Of a DNA stretch of 64,000 nt, positions 23,010 through 31,463 are shown piece after piece. Source of the stretch: Floricoccus penangensis. GTDB lineage: Bacteria; Bacillota; Bacilli; Lactobacillales; Streptococcaceae. The notes under the pieces were generated by a model. The model was given only the letters and a program-made list of their open reading frames with translations. It was not told where the DNA came from and ran no database searches. Positions within the stretch are counted from its first letter, which is position 1, and each line of letters begins with the position of its first letter. The stretch lies in contig NZ_MKIQ01000028.1 of NCBI RefSeq assembly GCF_001832885.1, positions 186,001 to 250,000 of the forward strand. Reading direction: 5' to 3'. Both the position numbers and the translations under genes were made by a program.

Positions 23010-24302
23010 TTATGCTCTGACAGTTTTGCTTGTTCCATCTTTTTGGTAAAGATTAATAAGGCCTTCACCATGGCGACGTATCATATCTCCTGGTTCAACT
23101 GCTTGTGGAACTGTCATTGTTAGTAATTCCATTGGATTAGGTGCACGATCAATTAGTTCACCATCTTCGTTACGAAGATTTTCAACAAAAGTTGTAAAGT
23201 GTCTAAATCCTGGACCATAAAATTCAATTTGGTCTCCAACTTTAATTACATTTCTTTGACGTACAGTTGCTGTCATTGTAGCTTGATCAAAGTCAACTAC
23301 TTCTCCCACGAATTTATACTGTGGTATTTTACGACGGGCTCCAAATAATTGTTGTTCTTCAGTTGGTGCTCCGTAATAGAAACCTGTAGCAAGTTCACGT
23401 TGCGCTACCTTCCAAAGTTCATCAACTAAGGCTGGTTTAATTTCTTCAAAGGCTTCTGGACTTTCCAGATAAGCATCGACACCCTTTTTATAGACATTAG
23501 CGACAGTTGAAACGTAGTGAATTGATTTCATACGACCTTCAATCTTAAGGCTATCAACTCCATTTTCGATAATATCTGGCAGGTGTTCAATCATGCTCAT
23601 GTCAACGGCAGACATTGAGAATTCCTCTGGAATTTCTCCTGTGATACTACGTCTTTCTTCACCATAAGGCATATCGAAAAGATCGTATTTCCAGCGACAT
23701 GATTGCGAGCAACCACCACGGTTGGCATCACGATGACTCATATAATTTGAAAGTACGCAGCGACCAGAATAAGAAATACACATTGCTCCGTGAACGAATG
23801 CTTCAATTTCAATATCTGTATTTTTACGGATTTCAGCTAATTCTTCCATTGATACTTCACGAGCTAATACAACACGTTCAAGTCCCAAGTCCTTCCAGAA
23901 TTCTAGTGTCTCAAAATTGGTTGCACTAGCTTGTGTAGAAAGATGGATTGGAAGTCCTGGTGCTTCTTGAGCACAGATTGAGATAAGTGCAGGGTCACTG
24001 ACGATTACTGCACGGATACCGATATCTCTAAGTGTACGGAAGAAATCTCCTGCACCCTCTTCATTTCCTTCATGAGTTACCATATTTGCCGCTACATAGA
24101 CTTGTGCACCATATTTCTTAGCGAATTCTACTCCCTCAGCCATTTCTTCAAAGCTAAAGTTTCCTGCACGGCTACGTAAACCATATGCGTCACCACCAAT
24201 ATAGACAGCATCTGCTCCATATTGAATGGCTACTTTTAGTTTTTCTAAAGTTCCAGCAGGTGCTAAAACTTCAGGACGTTTTAATTTTCTTGTGTTTGAC
24301 AT
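23010..24302 (-). CDS. trhP2: U32 family protein, tRNA 5-hydroxyuridine synthesis (TrhP2/YrrO-like)
   Basis: The 430-residue protein begins KRPEVLAPAGTLEKLKVAIQYGADAVYIGGDAYGLR. It contains the U32 cysteine cluster HGAMCISYSGRCVLSNYM...GGCSQSCRW, then SLKIEGRMKS and the C-terminal beta domain. Annotated as peptidases, these proteins are known in Bacillus and E. coli to be needed for prephenate-dependent 5-hydroxyuridine at tRNA position 34, with Fe-S ligation by the cysteines. The shorter partner lies upstream at 24598-25518. Between the two are 295 bases holding two hairpin repeats. Start has no strong ribosome site visible. Confidence 0.9.
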   Translation of the reverse strand: MSNTRKLKRPEVLAPAGTLEKLKVAIQYGADAVYIGGDAYGLRSRAGNFSFEEMAEGVEFAKKYGAQVYVAANMVTHEGNEEGAGDFFRTLRDIGIRAVIVSDPALISICAQEAPGLPIHLSTQASATNFETLEFWKDLGLERVVLAREVSMEELAEIRKNTDIEIEAFVHGAMCISYSGRCVLSNYMSHRDANRGGCSQSCRWKYDLFDMPYGEERRSITGEIPEEFSMSAVDMSMIEHLPDIIENGVDSLKIEGRMKSIHYVSTVANVYKKGVDAYLESPEAFEEIKPALVDELWKVAQRELATGFYYGAPTEEQQLFGARRKIPQYKFVGEVVDFDQATMTATVRQRNVIKVGDQIEFYGPGFRHFTTFVENLRNEDGELIDRAPNPMELLTMTVPQAVEPGDMIRRHGEGLINLYQKDGTSKTVRA

Positions 24303-24428
24303 TTTTTTACTCCAATTTTCAAGATTAAAGTGTTCTTTTTAATAAAATACTTAGCTATTTGAAAAGGTCATTCAAAATAAGTATGACCAAACCTTTAGCG
24401 ATTAGATGATAGTTGTTATTAAGCATAA

Positions 24429-24600
24429 ACTTCGATTAAGTCAGAAATATGACCAGTCGCTAAAGCTTTTCTATTTGTCTAGCTTTCAGCTCCTATATTC
24501 CTTCCATAACTCAGCACACAGCTCCAATCTTTCGATTGGAGTTAATGAACTGTATGCTTTAGTTAAGTCAAAAATATGACCAGTCGCTAAAGCTTTTCTA
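24429..24600 (-). repeat. GAAA-hairpin repeats R4 (complete) and R5 (partial) in tandem
   Basis: R4 on the minus strand has outer arms GCATACAG/CTGTGTGC (24550-24557 and 24514-24521), bulge TTCATTAA, and inner stem CTCCAATC-GAAA-GATTGGAG. Its peptide frame reads TKAYSSLTPIERLELCAELW. R5 repeats the first 40 bases almost exactly (AGAAAAGCTTTAGCGACTGG), then jumps to AATCGAAGTTTATGC, so its hairpin is deleted. The R4 left end touches the trhP1 stop codon. Confidence 0.85.
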
Positions 24601-25518
24601 TTTAATATCATCTGGGGCGAAGTCATAGAATCCACGTCCAAGTGTTCTTCCTTTTGGATGTAGTTTTCTAACTTCTTCATCAAGTTGATATGCTTTATCT
24701 GCTGTAAATTTTCCAGCTTCGATCAAAGTTCTTGCCTCAACAAATAATTTTGCTATTTCAACAAAATCATCACCTGGGCAATAAATTCCTTCTAATTTCC
24801 AGTTTACAAAATCCATATCAGTCAATTCTTTAAGTACAGGCATCATATCAACATCATCACTTGCAAAGATATGAGTTCCGTGATCATCTTCAAAAACTGA
24901 ATAATGAGTCGTTTCATCTTTTGGTTCAGAAAGGAATAGTCCACGTTCGTAGGAATAATCTTCATCAGTTTTGATGAAATTATAATAGTTCTGTAAAAGA
25001 GGACGTTTAGTTTGATGAATAATTGTTGCTCCATAAACTAAAATTTCTCCAGGAATATTTAGCTTTTGAGACATTGAAACCAATTCATCTTTTGGTAGTT
25101 CACGAGCTAATACTGCAGCTTTTGCATCATGCTCAGCCCAGAAGTTAACTTGACGTGCACTTGTAACCATAGTTGATGCATCATAGATGTATGGAAGATT
25201 ATATCCATCTCTCTTCAATACAAATATCACACCAGTGTCACCCACAGTTAACTTGTCAACTTGAATATCTTGTAAAAAATCAAGATATTCTTTAATGTTT
25301 TTCATTTTCTCAGGATGCATTAAGGCGTTGACTGCAACTGTAACAGTCTTTCCAGCCTCATGCGCAAGATTAGTAATTTCTCTAATCTCTTCCCATGTAA
25401 AATTGTGAGGCAGACGAAGGCCATAAGTACCTTCCCCAATGTAGAGGGTATCTACCCCTGCATCTAATAATTTTTTTGCCTGCTCGATGCTCTCAGCAGT
25501 TGCCGTTATTTTTATCAT
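24598..25518 (-). CDS. trhP1: U32 family protein, tRNA 5-hydroxyuridine synthesis (TrhP1/YrrN-like)
   Basis: The 306-residue protein starts at the ATG at 25518 with GGGAG upstream. It opens IKITATAESIEQAKKLLDAGVDTLYIGEGTYGLR, the same TIM-barrel start as TrhP2, but lacks the four-cysteine cluster and C-terminal extension. That matches the short YrrN member of the Bacillus pair. It has VYGATIIHQTKRPLLQNYY where the long member has its first cysteines. Both are expected to cooperate in wobble-uridine hydroxylation. The stop codon abuts hairpin repeat R4. Confidence 0.88.
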   Translation of the reverse strand: MIKITATAESIEQAKKLLDAGVDTLYIGEGTYGLRLPHNFTWEEIREITNLAHEAGKTVTVAVNALMHPEKMKNIKEYLDFLQDIQVDKLTVGDTGVIFVLKRDGYNLPYIYDASTMVTSARQVNFWAEHDAKAAVLARELPKDELVSMSQKLNIPGEILVYGATIIHQTKRPLLQNYYNFIKTDEDYSYERGLFLSEPKDETTHYSVFEDDHGTHIFASDDVDMMPVLKELTDMDFVNWKLEGIYCPGDDFVEIAKLFVEARTLIEAGKFTADKAYQLDEEVRKLHPKGRTLGRGFYDFAPDDIK

Positions 25519-25788
25519 TATATAGTCTCCCAAACCTTAATTATATCATGAATCAAGATTATATAAAAAAGTTTTTTTAAAAATATAGTGTATTTTTTCA
25601 CATCTAATATTACAAATGTTACATTTGCGAAAACTTTCTGAAACTACATTTCAAGCATTATATCTGTGCTCTACACTGTACTTTATTCCCTGGGAAACAT
25701 TATTGTAATAATTGTAAATTAGTTTTTAATATCCAATTCTTTTTTTTTATGTTATGCTTAAATCACTAAAAGAAGGGCACTATTAGTA

Positions 25789-26079
25789 ATGCAAGCACAC
25801 AAGGACGACAACTATTATTACAATCAAGAAGAAGAACGTCCTCTAACAAGAGAATTTATTCCTAAAGAGGATCACGCTAAATACATGGATGCAAGATTGA
25901 AGGAAGTCATTTTTTTCGCTAAAATGTCATTTTTTTCTATTACTTTAGTTATTTTAAATTATCTTTTCATGATGATTTTGCCGACTTTTGCATCGGTGTT
26001 AGTATCTTTCATTATTACTTACTCTGTTTTTGAAATAGGGCGTAGGTTATTTAACTACAATAAACATGACAATGAATGA
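25789..26079 (+). CDS. Small two-helix membrane protein resembling DUF3270
   Basis: The 96-residue protein has an acidic, Tyr/Asn-rich N-terminal tail (about 40 residues), then two hydrophobic segments (about residues 42-62 and 66-84), and a short charged end. In streptococci a small DUF3270 membrane protein lies near U32 genes; the size, topology and position fit, but no diagnostic motif can be named. Function unknown. A TATGCT -10 with TG extension (TGTTATGCT) lies about 35 bases upstream. It is divergent from trhP1 and is followed by a good terminator. Confidence 0.6.
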   Translation: MQAHKDDNYYYNQEEERPLTREFIPKEDHAKYMDARLKEVIFFAKMSFFSITLVILNYLFMMILPTFASVLVSFIITYSVFEIGRRLFNYNKHDNE

Positions 26080-26080
26080 C

Positions 26081-26116
26081 AAAAAGTTTTTCCGTTTATA
26101 GGTGAAACTTTTTTAT
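26081..26116 (+). terminator. Terminator of the small membrane protein gene
   Basis: AAAAGTTTTTCC pairs with GGTGAAACTTTT (one wobble), followed by T run, right after the stop codon. Confidence 0.8.
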
Positions 26117-26147
26117 TTGCCTTCAATAACGTTCAAAATACTAGAAT

Positions 26148-26180
26148 AAAAAACTGATAGATAGACTCTACCAGTTTTTT
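26148..26180. terminator. Terminator of tpiA (bidirectional form)
   Basis: AAAAAACTG-TAGA pairs with TCTA-CAGTTTTTT with one bulged position. A and T runs lie on both sides, 18 bases beyond the tpiA stop codon. Confidence 0.85.
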
Positions 26181-26197
26181 CGTATATATTTATGAGA

Positions 26198-26956
26198 TTA
26201 TTTTACAAAGTTCAACAGTGCTAGGAATGATTCTGCTTCTAGTGATGCTCCACCAACTAAAGCTCCATCAATGTTTTCTTTGCTCATGTATTCATCAACG
26301 TTTTCAGGTTTAACTGAACCACCATATTGAATACGCACTTTATCAGCTACTTCTGAGCCATAAAGTTTTTCAACTGTAGCACGAACAACGCCACAAGTTT
26401 CATCAGCAATTTCAGAAGTTGCTGATTTACCAGTTCCGATTGCCCAGATTGGTTCGTATGCAATTACTAAGTTAGAAACTTGTTCTGGAGTAAGATCTTT
26501 AAGTCCAGCAGTAATTTGTCCTTCAACCCATTCAGCAGTTTTACCAGCTTCAAAAGTTTCAAGAGTTTCACCACAACATAAGATTGGTGTTAATCCATTA
26601 GCAATGATTGCTTTTGCTTTTTTATTAATATCTTCGTCAGTTTCGTGGAAGTATTCACGACGTTCGCTGTGACCGATAATAATGTATTGAACTCCAAGAT
26701 CAGCAATTGCAGCTGGAGAATTTTCACCAGTGAAAGCACCAGAATTTTCCCAGAATGAATTTTGAGCAGAAAGTTTAAGATCAGTTCCACGACTAGAGTA
26801 AGCCATAGGAGCTAAAAATAGTGCTGGAGCACCAATAACAGTGTCTACTAATTCACTTGAAGGAATATTATCTTTAACAGCATCAACAAATTCTTGAGCT
26901 TCTAATAAAGTTTTATTCATCTTCCAGTTACCAGCAATAATTGGTTTACGTGACAT
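26198..26956 (-). CDS. tpiA: Triosephosphate isomerase
   Basis: The 252-residue enzyme begins [15 protein letters not shown] with the catalytic Lys. It carries the electrophilic His in [13 protein letters not shown], catalytic Glu in [16 protein letters not shown] and the phosphate loop YGGSVKPEN...GGASL. It interconverts dihydroxyacetone phosphate and glyceraldehyde-3-phosphate in glycolysis. AAAAGAGG ribosome site. The gene stands alone, not in a gap-pgk-tpi-eno cluster. An 11-bp perfect hairpin sits in its leader (26985-27014). Confidence 0.98.
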   Translation of the reverse strand: MSRKPIIAGNWKMNKTLLEAQEFVDAVKDNIPSSELVDTVIGAPALFLAPMAYSSRGTDLKLSAQNSFWENSGAFTGENSPAAIADLGVQYIIIGHSERREYFHETDEDINKKAKAIIANGLTPILCCGETLETFEAGKTAEWVEGQITAGLKDLTPEQVSNLVIAYEPIWAIGTGKSATSEIADETCGVVRATVEKLYGSEVADKVRIQYGGSVKPENVDEYMSKENIDGALVGGASLEAESFLALLNFVK

Positions 26957-26984
26957 GTTTATACCTCTTTTTATTTTTTTAAGC

Positions 26985-27014
26985 TCTTAGTTAAAGTAAA
27001 AATTTTAACTAAGA
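26985..27014 (-). promoter_or_regulatory. Perfect inverted repeat in the tpiA leader
   Basis: TCTTAGTTAAA (26985-26995) and TTTAACTAAGA (27004-27014) pair over 11 bases with an 8-base loop, about 30 bases upstream of the ATG. No T run follows, so it looks like an operator or mRNA-stabilising hairpin and not a terminator. Confidence 0.6.
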
Positions 27015-27179
27015 ATCTCTACATGAACATTTTATCACAAATAATTTGATTAGACTAACATAAATTACAATATACCGCTTACAAAACATTGATAATTTGT
27101 GTTATTTATTAAACGAAATAAATCTATTAATTCGCATTGAAATTTTAAATACTAATTTATTATTTTAAAAGTTCATAAA

Positions 27180-27440
27180 AGGTTATAAAGTATGATTTTC
27201 TCCATGCCCAAAAGCTCAACTCTTGTTTCTAGATTAAATATTTCAAAATCTGTACGTAATATATCCCTTACAGCATGGAGGAGAGCTATTTTCATTTCTG
27301 GAACTGAATGTTTTTTTATAAAGCAATTTGCAATCACTTTCCTTGCCTTCTTTTTTATCTGTTACGATATTTCCATCAATGCACTTATAACATTAGTCGC
27401 TAGAGACTGAATGAAATCTGTTCTTTTTTCATGAAAAGGA
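27180..27440 (-). pseudogene. Decayed coding remnant in a 640-base gene-free gap
   Basis: On the minus strand one frame is open across this stretch except for a single TAA (SALMEIS-stop-QIKKKARKV). The reading ends VELLGMEKIILYN. No start codon with ribosome site is visible and I do not recognise the family. A faint likeness to the peptide of the GAAA-hairpin repeat (CTAGCGACT word; VELL...) was noted but is not convincing. The remainder of 26957-27595 shows only AT-rich sequence, a duplicated AATAGACAATAAAAA word near 27500 and the rlmA terminator. Confidence 0.35.
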
Positions 27441-27566
27441 TACTCATATAAATTAATTTTTAAATAATTTCTTTGCTTTAATTGTAACCCTTACATTAAA
27501 TAGACAATAAAAAATAGACAATAAAAATCGTGACACAGATATTTGTGACACAAACTTCGCCAAAAT

Positions 27567-27594
27567 TAAAAAACACCTTTCAAAGATGTTTTTT
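27567..27594 (-). terminator. rlmA terminator
   Basis: AAAACACCTTT pairs with AAAGATGTTTT (one G-T wobble) around a single-base loop, followed on the minus strand by T run; it abuts the stop codon. Confidence 0.8.
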
Positions 27595-27595
27595 A

Positions 27596-28417
27596 TCATT
27601 TATAACTACCTATTAAAATCTTCACATTTACAGTTGCGGTTTTCGGCGGATTATTTTTAACCTCAGCTAACAACTCATCATCTACTTGCCACTCTAAAGG
27701 GCTCATTTTTAAAAAGTCATTTCTCAGTTCTTCAGGAATTTGAAATTCATAGTAAATTTCTTCTTCTGTAGCTTTAGGAAATTCTTCCTTGAACTTAGCT
27801 ATTACTTTTGAATTATCATAATCTAGAGGAAGATTATAAGCCTTACGTAATTCTTGTAAGTAATATTTGTCAGGAACAACTTTTATAACTTGACCATTTT
27901 CTGATAGAACACGTCTGAATTCATCATAATTACTTGGAGTAAAAATGTTGAGGATATTATCCATAGATGAATTTGCATATGGAAGTTTTGTCAAATCAGC
28001 AACTGCCCAAAAAGCTTCAATATCTTGATTTGTTGCCAAATTTATTCCATCACGCGCAATATCAAAGGCAAAATTTTCACCATCAAAATTAAGTAATGAA
28101 AGGTGTGATCCTTCCCCACATCCAACATCAAGCAAGGTTTTTCCTAGAAGATTTTTCTTAATATATTCAAGGACTCCTTCGTACATCCTAGCTCTAATCA
28201 TTCGACCCCGAGGTTCAAACATTTCCTTGGTATAGTTTTCCACAACTTTATGATTTAAAAAGTTAACAAATCCCTTTTTATTGATATCAAACTGATGACC
28301 TTTTTGACACCTAAGTGAGTATCTTGATAGGTCAAACGATGACTGACAAAGGGGACAGGCTAACTTATCTACGTTTTTTTCTAAAAAATTATAGGATTTA
28401 TCGATTTTTTTCAGCAT
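27596..28417 (-). CDS. rlmA: 23S rRNA (guanine-N1) methyltransferase, RlmA type
   Basis: The 273-residue protein has an N-terminal zinc ribbon (LACPLCQSSFDLSRYSLRCQKGHQFDINKKGFVNFL; three Cys and a His). A class I methyltransferase core follows with motif I TLLDVGCGEGSHLSLL, then NILNIFTPSNYDEFRRVL. This matches RlmA, which methylates a guanine N1 in helix 35 of 23S rRNA and in some species affects macrolide/tylosin response. Members modify G745 or G748; sequence reading cannot separate the two. GAGGAAA ribosome site. Confidence 0.9.
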   Translation of the reverse strand: MLKKIDKSYNFLEKNVDKLACPLCQSSFDLSRYSLRCQKGHQFDINKKGFVNFLNHKVVENYTKEMFEPRGRMIRARMYEGVLEYIKKNLLGKTLLDVGCGEGSHLSLLNFDGENFAFDIARDGINLATNQDIEAFWAVADLTKLPYANSSMDNILNIFTPSNYDEFRRVLSENGQVIKVVPDKYYLQELRKAYNLPLDYDNSKVIAKFKEEFPKATEEEIYYEFQIPEELRNDFLKMSPLEWQVDDELLAEVKNNPPKTATVNVKILIGSYK

Positions 28418-28443
28418 TATATTTCCTCAATCTACTGCATACA

Positions 28444-28485
28444 TTCAAAATAAATAGGAAATCAGGCCAAAACCCGACTCCCTAT
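28444..28485 (-). terminator. Terminator of the lipoyl operon
   Basis: On the minus strand ATAGGGAGTCGGG pairs with CCTGATTTCCTAT through several G-T wobbles, followed by T-rich sequence. It lies 60 bases past lplA. Between the two is another near-palindrome (TTTTGTAAATGC...GCTTACAAAA, 28510-28535). Confidence 0.7.
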
Positions 28486-28545
28486 ATGAATTTTATACTA
28501 TATAATATTTTTTGTAAATGCTAGCATTGCTTACAAAATCTTTTT

Positions 28546-29532
28546 CTAAGAAAAAATACAATCTACAATGTCCTGAGCACTAATATCATGGATGGCTTCA
28601 TCTTGTGACATATAAACTTGATCTAATTTTTCTTTGATAATCTCTGGAATTAGTGGTTGACCAACTAAAGCATTTTCTAACTGGTCAACATCATTAGCAG
28701 AGAAAAAATCACCATTTATTTTACAGTCTTTAATTGTTTCATTTTCAACGTTTAAGTTGATTGTAATAAATCCACCCTTGAAACGCATTGTTTTAGAAAT
28801 TGAATATGGGGGATTTTCGCCAAAGTTCCATTCCCATGTAGAAAACTTATTATCAATTATTAATTGAATTTTCTTTTCGTCTTCTTCAGTTAATGTATAT
28901 AAATTAGCACTTCCTTGAAGAAGAATATCTACAAACTTGTCATAAAATTCTTCAATTGTTAGTCTTTCAGGCAACTTTTCAATGATATTTGTTGTCCTTT
29001 CACGAACTGAAGTAATACCTTTTGACTCTAATTTATATTTTGGCGGATTCAAATAACGTGCCATTTTTGAGAAATCCATATCATAAAGAAGTGAACCGTG
29101 ATGTAATGTGTAGCCATTCTTATAGGTTTGAGCATTTCCAGAAACCTTTAAGCCATCAATAGTTAAATCATTTCTACTACTATACTTTACTTCTACACCC
29201 ATTTTACCAAGTACTTCGATAATTGGATCCATGTAGCCAGCAAAGTCAATTTCTCTCTTAGGTACACGTTTAATAAATGAAAATTGGAAACCATCTAAGT
29301 CGGTATAGATTGTTCCACCACCAGTATTACGACGAACTACTGCTACACCATCTTCTTTTACCGCTGGTAAATTTATTTCTTGGTATACATTTTGGTAATT
29401 GCCAAGCATTGTTGTAGGTTTTGTACGCCATAACATAAATACTGTTTCATCGAAACATTTTTCCTGCATCAAATATTCTTCTAAAGCGAAGTAATATGCT
29501 GCACTTTGCTCATCCGACTGTATGAATATCAT
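28546..29532 (-). CDS. lplA: Lipoate-protein ligase A
   Basis: The 328-residue protein has the LplA N-terminal domain: AYYFALEEYLM, MLWRTKPTTMLGNYQNVYQEIN, VVRRNTGGGTIYTD, the catalytic Lys region GLKVSGNAQTYKNGYTLHHGSLLYD. A C-terminal accessory domain follows. It activates free lipoate (or octanoate) with ATP and attaches it to a lysine on lipoyl domains. The ATG is inside the end of lipA (23-base overlap) with GAGGAG upstream. It is the third gene after the free lipoyl domain and lipA. Confidence 0.95.
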   Translation of the reverse strand: MIFIQSDEQSAAYYFALEEYLMQEKCFDETVFMLWRTKPTTMLGNYQNVYQEINLPAVKEDGVAVVRRNTGGGTIYTDLDGFQFSFIKRVPKREIDFAGYMDPIIEVLGKMGVEVKYSSRNDLTIDGLKVSGNAQTYKNGYTLHHGSLLYDMDFSKMARYLNPPKYKLESKGITSVRERTTNIIEKLPERLTIEEFYDKFVDILLQGSANLYTLTEEDEKKIQLIIDNKFSTWEWNFGENPPYSISKTMRFKGGFITINLNVENETIKDCKINGDFFSANDVDQLENALVGQPLIPEIIKEKLDQVYMSQDEAIHDISAQDIVDCIFS

Positions 29533-30376
29533 TTAAAACTCCTCTTTGATAAGCTTCAAGTGCCTTATATGAACTTCTTACAGCTGGTGAACTTGCAACA
29601 AACTTAAATCCTTTTTTCATTCCTAGTCTACGATAGATACCAAATTTTCTCATTGATACGTATTCTTCAATAGGATAATGTTTTTCGGATGGTTGTAGAT
29701 ATTGACCGATTGTTAAGAAATCAACACCTGCAGCCAATGCATCTTCCATCATTTGTTCAACTTCATCATCTTGTTCCCCGATACCTAGCATGATACCAGT
29801 TTTTGTAAAGATTTCAGGTGCTTGTTCCTTGATATAAGTCAATACTTCAAGAGAGCGTTTATAAGTTGCACGATGACGAATTTTTGGACTTAGTCTTTCC
29901 ACAGTTTCTAAATTATGATTGATAATTTCAGGACCTGCAGCAATTACCGCATCAAGACTTTCCTTGTTACCCATAAAGTCAGGAATCAAAACTTCTACTG
30001 TTGTATTTGGACTAACTTCTTTGATAGCCTTAATTGTTTGAGCAAATTGGAATGCCCCTCCATCAGGTAAATCATCACGCGCTACACTTGTAACTACCAC
30101 ATGATTTAACTGTAATTGACTACTTGCTACAGCAACATTCATTGGTTCATGTGGATTAACAAGTTCCATACCACCAAAGTTTACATCACAAAAACGACAG
30201 TTACGAGAACAGTTTTTACCAAGAATCATAAAAGTTGCAGTTCCACTCGAGAAACATTCGCCCAGGTTAGGACAAGTTGCTTCCTCACATACTGTATTTA
30301 ACTGTAGACCTTGCATAAGGTCGTTCATTTTAGTTGTTTTTTCGTAATTAAACCTTACACGAGGTTTTTCAACCAT
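29510..30376 (-). CDS. lipA: Lipoyl synthase (radical SAM)
   Basis: The 288-residue protein has both LipA clusters. The auxiliary cluster is CEEATCPNLGECF, closed by SPAVRSSY near the C-terminus, and the radical-SAM cluster is CSRNCRFCDV. It inserts two sulfurs into octanoyl chains bound to a protein lysine. All ligands are present. TAATG overlap with the lipoyl-domain gene upstream, GGAGG ribosome site, and overlap with lplA downstream show tight translational coupling. Confidence 0.97.
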   Translation of the reverse strand: MVEKPRVRFNYEKTTKMNDLMQGLQLNTVCEEATCPNLGECFSSGTATFMILGKNCSRNCRFCDVNFGGMELVNPHEPMNVAVASSQLQLNHVVVTSVARDDLPDGGAFQFAQTIKAIKEVSPNTTVEVLIPDFMGNKESLDAVIAAGPEIINHNLETVERLSPKIRHRATYKRSLEVLTYIKEQAPEIFTKTGIMLGIGEQDDEVEQMMEDALAAGVDFLTIGQYLQPSEKHYPIEEYVSMRKFGIYRRLGMKKGFKFVASSPAVRSSYKALEAYQRGVLNDIHTVG

Positions 30377-30615
30377 TAATCAACCTCCATTTCAGCAATT
30401 ACTTGGTCAACCTTTACAGTATCGCCTTCTTCAGCTTTGATTTCTTTCAAAACTCCAGCAAGAGGTGATTCAACTTCAATAATAGTTTTCTCTGTTTCAA
30501 CTTCGTATAATACTTCGTCAAGTTCAACTTCTTGACCAACTTTTTTATTCCATTTAACGATTACACCATCATTAGTTTTTGCACTAAGCTTAGGGAAAAG
30601 AACTTCTTTAATCAT
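30376..30615 (-). CDS. Stand-alone lipoyl (biotinyl/lipoyl-type) domain protein
   Basis: The 79-residue protein is just one lipoyl domain: MIKEVLFPKLSAKTNDGVIVK, GQEVELDEVLYEVETEKTIIEVESPLAGV, with modified Lys43 in ETEKT. It resembles the N-terminal domain of E2 acyltransferases, but the linker, E1/E3-binding and catalytic domains are absent and the stop is clean. It is not GcvH-like in length. As first gene of an operon with lipA and lplA it is likely the substrate and carrier on which lipoate is built or loaded. Alternatively it serves an E2 encoded elsewhere. Confidence 0.9.
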   Translation of the reverse strand: MIKEVLFPKLSAKTNDGVIVKWNKKVGQEVELDEVLYEVETEKTIIEVESPLAGVLKEIKAEEGDTVKVDQVIAEMEVD

Positions 30616-30676
30616 TTACTGACCTCTTTCTCAATATATAATAAATCAATATTAGTTTAATTCTAAATATAATTCT

Positions 30677-30692
30677 ATTTAAGCGTTTTCAA
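30677..30692. promoter_or_regulatory. cre (CcpA) site upstream of the lipoyl operon
   Basis: The minus strand reads TTGAAAACGCTTAAAT, one mismatch from the WTGNAANCGNWNNCAW consensus, 62 bases upstream of the lipoyl-domain start. A weak stem (TAGAG/CTCTA, 30704-30719) followed by T on the minus strand lies just upstream. The remaining gap to 30880 shows no gene. Confidence 0.65.
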
Positions 30693-30879
30693 ATAAAAAA
30701 GTCTAGAGATTTGCCTCTATCTGTTCTATATAATTTTTACTATTCAGTAACAAATTAATGTTTCCTTTGAAATGTAAAACATCTTTGTCATTATTGTGGT
30801 GCATAGAGTTACAGTCTTTAAAAGAAAAATACTTTTTTATACAAACTATAATAACAAATTCTACTGTACTAATTATTTA

Positions 30880-30907
30880 TTGACGTAAAAATATTTAATC
30901 ATATAGG
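30880..30907 (+). promoter_or_regulatory. Promoter of the lipoprotein gene
   Basis: TTGACG (30880-30885), 16 bases, TATAGG (30902-30907), about 75 bases upstream of the start. Confidence 0.5.
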
Positions 30908-30981
30908 GCTTTGTACCTATTGCCCCCTAATAAATTTTCAATTAAAATAAAGTTAACAAAATACTCACGGAGGGTAACAAA

Positions 30982-31434
30982 ATGAAAGTAAAGAAAATTA
31001 TTCCGATTCTTCTACTAACAACTCTAGCTGGCATTAGCCTAGCTGCTTGTACAAGTAAGAAGAGTAATGACAAACCAATTGAAACAAATACTAATACTAG
31101 TACGACTACTCAAGAGTCAACTAACGAGTCAGAAGGTACTTTCACTGCAGTTATTGACGGGGATGTGAGCCAAAATGAAACTGTTGATAAATCATACCGC
31201 TTCTTGCTAAAAGATGTTGATTCTACTGACGATCCAAACGATATTCTACCAGTGATGAAGAATAATGGAGTTGTCCTCAATCTTGAGAAGAGCCAACTAC
31301 CTGATGACTTTAAAATTGAAGACTATAAGGATGGCCAAAAAGTTAAATTTGTAATTAAAGGATTGGCACCAATGACTGCTTCTATCCCACCACAAGTGGC
31401 TGGAAATGCAGTTAAATCTTTAGAAAAAAATTAA
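30982..31434 (+). CDS. Small surface lipoprotein of unknown function
   Basis: The 150-residue protein has a basic start and hydrophobic core, then lipobox SLAAC (Cys23), a Thr/Ser/Asn-rich linker of about 30 residues, and a compact domain (GTFTAVIDGD...YRFLLKDVD...QKVKFVIKGLAPMTASIPPQ). The lipobox implies diacylglyceryl modification and anchoring on the outer face of the membrane. The C-terminal domain looks like an OB-type or DUF3221-like fold (value within 'range of VKFVIKG' pattern), but this is not certain. GGAGGG ribosome site. Monocistronic, with its own terminator. Confidence 0.85.
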   Translation: MKVKKIIPILLLTTLAGISLAACTSKKSNDKPIETNTNTSTTTQESTNESEGTFTAVIDGDVSQNETVDKSYRFLLKDVDSTDDPNDILPVMKNNGVVLNLEKSQLPDDFKIEDYKDGQKVKFVIKGLAPMTASIPPQVAGNAVKSLEKN

Positions 31435-31463
31435 TAAAATCTCTTATAACAGGAAAGAGATGT

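Noticed and set aside
24486-24683. A 65-codon frame spanning repeat R4 and the end of trhP1
   Set aside because: Its N-terminal part is an off-frame reading of trhP1 and its C-terminal part is the repeat peptide; there is no ribosome site, so it is treated as repeat coding potential and not as a gene.
27192-27410. Plus-strand frame in the tpiA-rlmA gap
   Set aside because: No ribosome site and composition unlike a gene; the opposite strand has the more coherent, though broken, frame.
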